From an uncultured Brevundimonas sp. (GTDB lineage: Bacteria > Pseudomonadota > Alphaproteobacteria > Caulobacterales > Caulobacteraceae), in contig CAMPGL010000066.1 in assembly GCA_946885435.1 (NCBI GenBank), positions 1 to 10,787 of the forward strand: 10,787 bases of DNA, in the 5' to 3' direction. The notes under the pieces were generated by a model that was not told where the DNA came from, did not search any database, and saw nothing but the letters and a program-made list of their open reading frames with translations. Position numbers and translations under genes: made by a program. The first letter of the stretch is position 1; every line of letters starts with the position of its first letter. Below, piece by piece: positions 6,900 to 10,787 of the stretch.

Positions 6900-7502
6900 T
6901 CAGCGTGCGCCGCTGAGCCGATCCGCCTCGGCGAGGATGGCGCCCATGGCCTCTCCGGCCGCCCTGCCGTCCTGATTGTACTGCCCGCCCTCGAGCGTCG
7001 CCTGCAGGGCGCGGCGCGCCCGTGAGACGCGGCTCTTCACCGTGCCGACAGCGCAGTGGCAGATCTCGGCGGCCTCCTCGTAGGCGAAGCCGCCGGCGCC
7101 CACGAGCACGAGGGCTTCCCGTTGTTCGGGCGGCAGTTCCTGAAGCGCGCGGCGCAGTTCGTCGAGCGCCAGCGGGGCCGACGGATCATCAACGGCCACC
7201 AGGGTCCGCTCGGCGGCCTCCTGGTCCAGCTGCGACTGCCGCCAGGACCGGCGCTTCTCCGAATAGAACTGGTTGCGCAGGATCATGAAGGTCCAGGCCT
7301 TCATGTTCGTGCCCATCTGGAAGCTGGCGCGGGCGTCCCACGCCTTCATCATGGCGTCCTGCGCCAGATCGTCGGCGGCGGTGGCGTCACCGGTCAGGGT
7401 GCGGGCGAAGGCGCGCAGATGCGGAATGAGGGCGACCAGCTCTTTCTTGAAAGCCTTGTCGTCTTCTTCTGAGCGCTCCGGTCGGGTCCGGGCCTCGCTC
7501 AT
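6900..7502 (-). CDS. ecfG: general stress response sigma factor EcfG (SigT-like)
   Basis: An ECF sigma factor of the EcfG (ECF15) group, 200 residues. Region 2 spans about 22-87 and includes HLRAFARTLTGDATAADDLA and the NMKAWTFMILRNQFYSEKRR segment, very typical of EcfG. Region 4 spans about 113-167 with LPPEQREALVLVGAGGFAYE and the helix-turn-helix ending AVGTVKSRVSRARRAL. It directs RNA polymerase to GGAAC-N16/17-CGTT promoters, of which many lie in this window, including the one before its own operon (autoregulation). The ATG overlaps the nepR stop as ATGA, so anti-sigma and sigma are translated in a coupled way. The name sigT would be used in Caulobacter. Confidence 0.96.
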   Translation of the reverse strand: MSEARTRPERSEEDDKAFKKELVALIPHLRAFARTLTGDATAADDLAQDAMMKAWDARASFQMGTNMKAWTFMILRNQFYSEKRRSWRQSQLDQEAAERTLVAVDDPSAPLALDELRRALQELPPEQREALVLVGAGGFAYEEAAEICHCAVGTVKSRVSRARRALQATLEGGQYNQDGRAAGEAMGAILAEADRLSGAR

Positions 7503-7702
7503 GCGCTGCCTTTCTTGCGGTCGTCGGCCTTCTGCAGGATCGCCAGAAACTCGTCGGGCACGGGTTCGCTCACGACCTCGTCGAACAGGGTCCGGAGGCG
7601 CACGCCGATGGCCTGCTGGCGGAGTCTGGATTCCGCCATGTCGGGTTCACGCCTCGTCTGCACGTCTGTTCGTCTCCGGTCGGAGTTGCGTTTTTCGTTC
7701 AT
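7499..7702 (-). CDS. nepR: anti-sigma factor NepR
   Basis: A 67-residue protein whose core, about residues 27-60, shows the NepR signature: RLRTLFDEVVSEPVPDEFLA. Two short helices wrap around the sigma factor or, under stress, around phospho-PhyR. The rest (basic N-terminus rich in Arg, and tail DRKKGSA) is probably disordered, as in the family. I chose ATG at 7702. An in-frame TTG at 7708 adds two residues, and an internal ATG at 7639 would leave 46 residues with the core intact. No strong Shine-Dalgarno precedes 7702. It is first gene of the nepR-ecfG-phyK operon, about 45 bases after a perfect EcfG promoter. Confidence 0.93.
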   Translation of the reverse strand: MNEKRNSDRRRTDVQTRREPDMAESRLRQQAIGVRLRTLFDEVVSEPVPDEFLAILQKADDRKKGSA

Positions 7703-7746
7703 TTTCAATCAGCCGCCCCGGGTGCCCCACCGCCAGTCGATGCCAC

Positions 7747-7771
7747 AACGCCGCCCGCTTGCGCCGGTTCC
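7747..7771 (-). promoter_or_regulatory. EcfG-type autoregulatory promoter of nepR-ecfG-phyK
   Basis: On the minus strand GGAAC (7771-7767) and CGTT (7750-7747) are separated by exactly 16 bases. Its -10 lies 45 bases before the nepR ATG. This provides positive feedback by EcfG on its own operon, as known in Caulobacter and relatives. Confidence 0.93.
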
Positions 7772-7813
7772 TCTATTTCTGTGATTTAATGTGCAGCTTG
7801 TTCGCATGTCGAG

Positions 7814-7838
7814 GGAACCGTAGCCGCGTCGGGCCGTT
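7814..7838 (+). promoter_or_regulatory. EcfG-type promoter of phyR
   Basis: GGAAC (7814-7818) and CGTT (7835-7838) are separated by exactly 16 bases on the plus strand, with the -10 box 55 bases before the phyR ATG. Its -35 end is only 42 bases from the -35 of the divergent nepR promoter. The intergenic region is therefore a two-way, EcfG-controlled control point. Confidence 0.93.
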
Positions 7839-7893
7839 CAACCCTTGCTATGGGTCTTCCTCGAAGGCCCGCATTCTGCTGTCGGGGAATTAC

Positions 7894-8685
7894 ATGAGTC
7901 TTGTCGCCAAGCTGGCTCCGCATCTGCCTTATGTCCGCCGCTATGCGCGCGCGCTGACGGGGGATCAGGTGTCGGGGGACAACTACGTCCGGGCCGCGCT
8001 GGAGGCCGTCGCCGCCGGCGAGGTCCAGCTCAAGGAATCGGTGACGCCGCGCGTCGCCCTCTATCAGGTCTTCCACGCCATCTGGGGCACCACCGGCGCC
8101 CAGCTTGAGATGGAAGCCGCCAACACCGGCGATGATCCCAGCCGTCGGCTGCTGCGCATCCCGCCGCGCTCGCGGCAGGCCTTCCTGCTGACCGCGCTCG
8201 AAGGCTTCACGCCTTCGGAATCGGCCCAGATCCTCGGTGGCGAGGTCTCCGAGGTCGAGAAGCTGATCGCCGAGGCCCAGGCTGAAATCGACGCCGAGCT
8301 GGCGACCGACGTCCTCATCATCGAGGACGAGGCCGTCATCTCCGCCGACATCGAGGCGCTGGTGCGCGAACTCGGCCACCGGGTCGTGGCCGTCACCACC
8401 ACCCGCACCGAAGCCGTCGACGCCGTCGCCAACGAGCGGCCGGGGCTGATCCTGGCGGACATCCAGCTGGCCGACGGCTCCTCGGGCATCGACGCGGTCA
8501 AGGACATCCTCAAGCGCTACGACGTGCCGGTGATCTTCATCACCGCCTTCCCCGAACGCCTGCTGACCGGCGAGCGTCCGGAGCCGACCTTCCTGATCAC
8601 CAAGCCCTTCCAGCCCGACAATGTGAAGGCGGCGATCGGCCAGGCCCTGTTCTTCCACCCGGCGCGCGAGCGCGTCGCGGCCTGA
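7894..8685 (+). CDS. phyR: anti-anti-sigma response regulator PhyR
   Basis: A 263-residue two-domain regulator. The N-terminal sigma-like domain (about 1-135: LPYVRRYARALTGD, then IPPRSRQAFLLTALEGFTPS) mimics EcfG. The receiver domain (about 138-255) carries the acidic pocket (IIEDEAV, Asp145), phospho-acceptor Asp189 (LILADIQLADG), Thr217 in FITAFPERLLTG and Lys237 (TKPFQP). The FITAFPE stretch is typical of the PhyR-type receivers. On phosphorylation the sigma-like domain is exposed and binds NepR, releasing EcfG. I chose ATG 7894 because translation upstream is out of character. GGGGA lies eight bases before it. It is divergent from nepR and ends before a two-way terminator. Confidence 0.97.
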   Translation: MSLVAKLAPHLPYVRRYARALTGDQVSGDNYVRAALEAVAAGEVQLKESVTPRVALYQVFHAIWGTTGAQLEMEAANTGDDPSRRLLRIPPRSRQAFLLTALEGFTPSESAQILGGEVSEVEKLIAEAQAEIDAELATDVLIIEDEAVISADIEALVRELGHRVVAVTTTRTEAVDAVANERPGLILADIQLADGSSGIDAVKDILKRYDVPVIFITAFPERLLTGERPEPTFLITKPFQPDNVKAAIGQALFFHPARERVAA

Positions 8686-8708
8686 CGGCGACGAACGGTC
8701 CAGACAGC

Positions 8709-8741
8709 AAAAGGGGCGGCCCCGGGGGCCGCCCCTTTTTT
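8709..8741. terminator. bidirectional rho-independent terminator
   Basis: The perfect 13-bp stem AAAAGGGGCGGCC (8709-8721) / GGCCGCCCCTTTT (8727-8739) with a five-base loop is followed by further T. The A-run on the left arm gives a T-run in the other direction. It lies between the convergent phyR and the small membrane protein gene and can serve both. Confidence 0.92.
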
Positions 8742-8760
8742 CCTTGCGCGGCTCCCCGGC

Positions 8761-9042
8761 CTAGGAGGCCGGCTCGACCGGCGGCTGCTCACCCTCAGGC
8801 GACTGGCGCGCAACGTCGCCCGACGGCTGGTCGAAAGCCTGGGCGTCGGTGGCCTGCCGCGCGTTGTGCTGCTCGACGTTCTGGTTGTTGAAGAGATAGA
8901 CGGCCGCCATCGCCAGGCCCGACAGGACCAGGGCCACGACCAGCACCGCCAGGATCGGCAGGCCCTTGCGCCCCTGCTTGGCGCGATCCTCCGAGATCAC
9001 GCGCGGCTCGGCGGGGGTGTCGTTCATCGGATCTTGAGTCAT
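8761..9042 (-). CDS. small single-pass membrane protein, stress-regulated, unknown function
   Basis: Of 93 residues from the ATG at 9042 (an in-frame GTG at 9054 and ATG at 9027 are alternatives). The N-terminal part (MTQDPMNDTPAEPRVISEDR) is polar and followed by a basic AKQGRKG. One strong membrane helix then follows at about 29-50 (LPILAVLVVALVLSGLAMAA). After the helix comes an Asn/Gln-rich and acidic tail (FNNQN..., ending QPPVEPAS). The positive-inside rule puts the N-terminus in the cytoplasm. I do not recognise the family. A perfect EcfG-type promoter with a 17-base spacer (9081-9106) lies 39 bases upstream. It is convergent with phyR and back to back with a predicted stress RNA. Confidence 0.78.
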   Translation of the reverse strand: MTQDPMNDTPAEPRVISEDRAKQGRKGLPILAVLVVALVLSGLAMAAVYLFNNQNVEQHNARQATDAQAFDQPSGDVARQSPEGEQPPVEPAS

Positions 9043-9080
9043 GGAGGCCTGCACCTGCTAGCTTTGCGTTAGGCCCTACC

Positions 9081-9106
9081 AACGCCCGGAAATCGGGCCC
9101 CGTTCC
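9081..9106 (-). promoter_or_regulatory. EcfG-type promoter of the small membrane protein gene (17-base spacer)
   Basis: On the minus strand GGAAC (9106-9102) is followed after 17 bases by CGTT (9084-9081). Spacers of 16 or 17 are both accepted for EcfG promoters. The -10 lies 39 bases before the ATG at 9042. It is divergent from the RNA promoter at 9145-9169. Confidence 0.82.
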
Positions 9107-9144
9107 GAATTCCGCTCTCAGGCGAAAAAAAGTTGGAACGGGCC

Positions 9145-9169
9145 GGAACCGAAGTCTCGGTCCCTCGTT
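9145..9169 (+). promoter_or_regulatory. EcfG-type promoter of a predicted small RNA
   Basis: GGAAC (9145-9149) and CGTT (9166-9169) are separated by exactly 16 bases on the plus strand. No coding gene starts downstream on this strand before a strong terminator at 9261-9287, so the promoter points at a short untranslated transcript. Confidence 0.9.
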
Positions 9170-9175
9170 CATAAG

Positions 9176-9287
9176 CTTGCGGAGGCGGCGACGCCCCCCC
9201 GACTTGAGGCTGATTAGTTTCAGCCTGCCGCCTCCGCGCTCTATTTCTCGATGAACTATCGGGCCCCGTTCGGGGCCCTTTTTTTTT
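9176..9287 (+). ncRNA. gsrN: predicted EcfG-dependent small RNA, GsrN-like
   Basis: A transcript from the perfect EcfG promoter would start at about 9175-9177 and stop in the T-run at 9279-9287, about 112 nt. Its visible structure is a perfect 11-bp stem GCGGAGGCGGC (9179-9189) / GCCGCCTCCGC (9227-9237). Inside this is a 7-bp hairpin AGGCTGA (9207-9213) / TCAGCCT (9220-9226) with loop TTAGTT, and between the two stems an unpaired stretch 9190-9206 with seven C in a row (9194-9200). A short linker and the terminator hairpin follow. The Caulobacter stress RNA GsrN is SigT-dependent, about 110 nt, and uses an exposed C-rich loop to pair with target mRNAs such as katG. The match in control, size and C-rich segment is why I propose this name. 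Homology was not tested. Confidence 0.8.
9261..9287 (+). terminator. rho-independent terminator of the predicted small RNA
   Basis: The perfect 8-bp stem GGGCCCCG (9261-9268) / CGGGGCCC (9271-9278) is followed by nine T (9279-9287), a textbook intrinsic terminator on the plus strand with no plus-strand coding gene before it. Confidence 0.93.
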
Positions 9288-9300
9288 CGGCCGCCGCACG

Positions 9301-9329
9301 AAAAACCGCCGGCGCGGAAGCGCCGACGG
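9301..9329 (-). terminator. rho-independent terminator of the OmpA-like lipoprotein gene
   Basis: On the minus strand a 10-bp stem (9329-9320 with 9315-9306, one mismatch, TTCC loop) is followed by five T (9305-9301). It lies about 20 bases after the stop at 9350. Confidence 0.82.
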
Positions 9330-9349
9330 CTCCTCATTTCCATCGCACC

Positions 9350-9802
9350 TCAGGCTGTCGGGGCCGAGGCCTCCACGACCACCTCGACGCGGCGCCGCAC
9401 GGGCTCGGCGACGCCGTCCTGGACCGCGCCGTCCTCGCCGGCCGCCATCAGCTCGAACGCCGGGGTCGGCCAGCCGGCCCCGGCCAGCGCATTGCCAACG
9501 TTGATGGCGCGCCGCTCCGACAGGGTCCGGTTGCGCTCCACGCTGCCCGTGGCGTCCGCCAGCCCCAGAACCCGCACCCGGTTGATGCTGCAGCCGCGCA
9601 GCCGATCCGCCGTGGTCGAGATCAGTTCCCGCGCCTCGCGTGTCAGTCCCGCCTGGCTCTCCTCGAAATAGACCGGCAGGGTCGTGTTCACGCACACCTG
9701 CGGATCCACGACCAGCTCGCTCCGGTCCCGGAACAGGCTCCGCGTCGTGTCGCACCCCGCCACCGCCAGCGCCGCGACGCCGATGACCATCACTGTTCTC
9801 AT
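9350..9802 (-). CDS. OmpA-like lipoprotein
   Basis: A 150-residue lipoprotein: signal peptide MRTVMVIGVAALAVAGC with Cys17 as the lipidated residue. A domain at about 36-145 then follows the OmpA C-terminal plan. A beta strand (LPVYFEESQAGLT) starts it, where the usual 'F...' strand of the family is found. Next come a helix and VRVLGLADATGSVERNRTLS, and then ERRAINVGNALAGAG. Asp84 and the arginines of 'ERRA' correspond by position to the D...R pair that binds diaminopimelate in OmpA-like domains. It probably anchors the outer membrane to peptidoglycan. A GGAGG-type site precedes the ATG. It lies 72 bases after the glycine-zipper lipoprotein gene, with a hairpin between. No EcfG box was found before it, so it may depend on read-through or a different promoter. 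Confidence 0.85.
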   Translation of the reverse strand: MRTVMVIGVAALAVAGCDTTRSLFRDRSELVVDPQVCVNTTLPVYFEESQAGLTREARELISTTADRLRGCSINRVRVLGLADATGSVERNRTLSERRAINVGNALAGAGWPTPAFELMAAGEDGAVQDGVAEPVRRRVEVVVEASAPTA

Positions 9803-9820
9803 GTCCTCACCCCTCCAAGC

Positions 9821-9852
9821 AAAAGGCGGCCCCTCTCGCGACGGGCCGCCTT
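9821..9852 (-). terminator. terminator of the glycine-zipper lipoprotein gene
   Basis: On the minus strand the stem AAGGCGGCCC (9852-9843) / GGGCCGCCTT (9832-9823) has a ten-base loop and ends in TTTT (9824-9821). It lies about 22 bases beyond the stop at 9875 and just before the OmpA-like gene. The T-run is short, so partial read-through is possible. Confidence 0.72.
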
Positions 9853-9874
9853 CCGTTTCGCCTTCCGGCTCCGC

Positions 9875-10204
9875 CTAGTTCCGACGGGTCCCGTCTTCCC
9901 AGTAGCAGTCACCTTCCGGATAGCAGTAATAGTACCGGCCGTAGCGGCTGTCCCATTGGCGGGACAGGTTGCGGGCCTCGCGGTCCTGCTGCGAACCGCG
10001 GACGGCGCCCGCGATGCCGCCGACGACGGCGCCGATGGCGGCCCCGCGTCCGGCGTTGCCGTCGCCGACGTTGTTGCCGATCACGGCGCCCGCGAGGGCC
10101 CCGAGGGCGGCGCCGCCAGCGGCGTTACGCTCGACATTGCCCGTCGAGGTACAGGCGCCGGCCACAAGAGCGGCGCCCGCGACGGCCACAAAAACTTTCC
10201 TCAT
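9875..10204 (-). CDS. glycine-zipper lipoprotein
   Basis: A 109-residue precursor. The signal peptide MRKVFVAVAGAALVAGAC has Cys18 as probable lipidation site, although the -3 residue is Ala rather than Leu. Residues about 28-70 are a glycine-zipper region with repeated small residues (AAGGAALGALAGAVIGNNVG ... GAAIGAVVGGIAGAVRG), the pattern of the rickettsial 17-kDa antigen / YMGG-like families, thought to insert in or pack against membranes. The C-terminal part is unusual: aromatic and paired-cysteine RYYYCYPEGDCYWEDG (about 90-105), which may form a disulfide loop. A GGGAGA ribosome site precedes the ATG, and a perfect EcfG-type promoter lies 33 bases upstream (10237-10261). This supports a stress-induced envelope role. 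Confidence 0.88.
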   Translation of the reverse strand: MRKVFVAVAGAALVAGACTSTGNVERNAAGGAALGALAGAVIGNNVGDGNAGRGAAIGAVVGGIAGAVRGSQQDREARNLSRQWDSRYGRYYYCYPEGDCYWEDGTRRN

Positions 10205-10236
10205 GAGATGGTCTCCCTATTCGCTCCCCAGGCGAG

Positions 10237-10261
10237 AACGCTGGATTGCGGCCACGGTTCC
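10237..10261 (-). promoter_or_regulatory. EcfG-type promoter of the glycine-zipper lipoprotein gene
   Basis: On the minus strand GGAAC (10261-10257) and CGTT (10240-10237) are separated by exactly 16 bases. The -10 lies 33 bases before the ATG at 10204. Confidence 0.87.
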
Positions 10262-10351
10262 CTGACTATCACTACAGCGAAGGTTGCGTTAACCTTTTGT
10301 CGCGGTCGCGTGGAGCGCTTGGCCGCTGGGTGTTTGAAGGGGGCTTTGGAC

Positions 10352-10690
10352 ATGGCTGACGAGGATCACCGTCCCGCGTGGGAACGTGGCCGTCGCAGGG
10401 GCGGCGGCAATCCGCTGGTGGGACTGATCGTCACGCTGCTGGCGCTGTTCGGGGCGCTGACCGCGGGTCTCGGCATCGCCGAGCGCTCGGTGGGTGAAGC
10501 CGGCGATCGCATCGACGGCTGGATCTCGACCGGCTGGAACGCGGTCACGGGCGCGGCCGACGACGTCGACGAGGAGGCCGCCGCCGTCGCCGAGGAAGTC
10601 GTGCAGGAGTCCGGCGAGGCCGTGCAGAGCGCCGGCGAAGCCGTCGAAGGCGCCGCCGACGAGGCCGCCGAGAACCTCAGCCGCGACTAG
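10352..10690 (+). CDS. small membrane protein with acidic heptad-like helix, unknown function
   Basis: A 112-residue product from the ATG at 10352, preceded by GAAGGGGG (10336-10343), eight bases upstream. The N-terminus (MADEDHRPAWERGRRRGGGN) is polar and strongly basic just before a membrane helix at about 21-43 (PLVGLIVTLLALFGALTAGL). The C-terminal half is a long acidic Ala/Glu-rich helix with seven-residue periodicity (GEAVQSA, GEAVEGA, ADEAAEN). I do not recognise the family. The 'AGEAV' motif also occurs in both entericidins of this window, perhaps a convergent amphipathic-helix feature. The frame is open far upstream to 9251, but that stretch overlaps two well-supported minus-strand genes and is a shadow. 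No EcfG box was found before it; the 147 bases upstream contain only the divergent promoter at 10237-10261. Confidence 0.78.
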   Translation: MADEDHRPAWERGRRRGGGNPLVGLIVTLLALFGALTAGLGIAERSVGEAGDRIDGWISTGWNAVTGAADDVDEEAAAVAEEVVQESGEAVQSAGEAVEGAADEAAENLSRD

Positions 10691-10714
10691 GGCGAGCCGG
10701 CCGCAAGCGTGGCC

Positions 10715-10739
10715 GGAACCTCGGCTGTTCCCAACCGTT
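10715..10739 (+). promoter_or_regulatory. EcfG-type promoter facing out of the window
   Basis: GGAAC (10715-10719) and CGTT (10736-10739) are separated by exactly 16 bases on the plus strand. It lies 25 bases after the stop of the small membrane protein. The target is not in view; an in-frame ATG at 10748 stays open to the edge but would leave almost no leader and has no ribosome site. Confidence 0.8.
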
Positions 10740-10787
10740 CGGGGCGCATGAGGGGTCAGCGCCCGAGGCTCGGACGTTGGGTCGAGG

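Noticed and set aside
7273..7893. N-terminal extension of PhyR
   Set aside because: It would overlap ecfG, nepR and both EcfG promoters; family length fits the ATG at 7894.
7786..8658. Minus-strand frame opposite phyR (290 codons)
   Set aside because: Shadow of the well-supported phyR gene, with repetitive Gly/Asp/Val composition.
9135..9139. A second GGAAC just before the small RNA promoter
   Set aside because: The only CGTT downstream is 26 bases away, outside the accepted spacer; the GGAAC at 9145 fits exactly.
10266..10290. CGTT box before the small membrane protein at 10352
   Set aside because: The sequence 16 bases upstream (CTATC) does not resemble GGAAC, so no EcfG promoter is claimed.
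9251..10351. Plus-strand frame leading into the small membrane protein
   Set aside because: It runs antisense through two lipoprotein genes, with shadow-like composition; a good ribosome site precedes the ATG at 10352.
10697..10716. Hairpin CCGGCC/GGCCGG after the small membrane protein gene
   Set aside because: No T-run follows and it overlaps the -35 box of the next promoter; not convincing as a terminator.
1..10787. CRISPR arrays, insertion sequences, tRNA or rRNA genes, prophage or defence modules
   Set aside because: No repeat-spacer pattern, transposase motif, tRNA-like fold or defence-type domain was seen in reading either strand.

Overview
The window is GC-rich (about 70 percent by eye) and gene-dense. 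It looks like a chromosomal segment of an alphaproteobacterium, most likely Caulobacterales (Caulobacter, Brevundimonas or Phenylobacterium-like). This rests on a complete phyR / nepR-ecfG-phyK general stress response locus in the Caulobacter order and on repeated promoter boxes of the EcfG type. The genus is inferred and was not checked by any search.

Layout. Positions 1-480 (minus) hold the start of a DUF885-family secreted protein that runs off the left edge. Positions 481-684 are intergenic and contain a REP-like inverted repeat. Positions 685-4081 (plus) form a three-gene operon with 4-nt overlaps: tryptophan 2,3-dioxygenase, a divergent kynureninase-like PLP enzyme and an aldehyde dehydrogenase. 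This looks like a tryptophan/kynurenine breakdown unit. Positions 4092-5131 (minus) hold two entericidin-like mini-lipoproteins flanking a 180-aa lipoprotein of unknown function. Positions 5177-7702 (minus) are the operon nepR-ecfG-phyK (anti-sigma factor, sigma factor, sensor kinase). Divergent to it, phyR occupies 7894-8685 (plus). From 8761 to the right edge there are a small membrane protein, a probable small RNA, an OmpA-like lipoprotein, a glycine-zipper lipoprotein and a membrane-anchored acidic helical protein.

How it fits together. In the known alphaproteobacterial scheme, PhyK-type kinases phosphorylate PhyR. PhyR then captures NepR, which frees the sigma factor EcfG to transcribe from GGAAC-N16/17-CGTT promoters. 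By reading, I find seven exact matches to this promoter. They precede nepR, phyR, one entericidin, the small membrane protein, a predicted ~112-nt RNA, the glycine-zipper lipoprotein, and an unknown unit at the right edge. Two further one-mismatch copies precede the other entericidin and the 180-aa lipoprotein. The right two thirds of the window therefore reads as a general-stress-response island, in which the regulators sit among several of their own envelope-protein targets and one RNA target.

The most interesting element is the predicted RNA at about 9176-9287. It has a perfect EcfG promoter, an 11-bp stem, an inner 7-bp hairpin, a C-rich unpaired stretch with seven consecutive C, and a strong terminator. 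In length, control and exposed C-rich segment it resembles the Caulobacter stress RNA GsrN.
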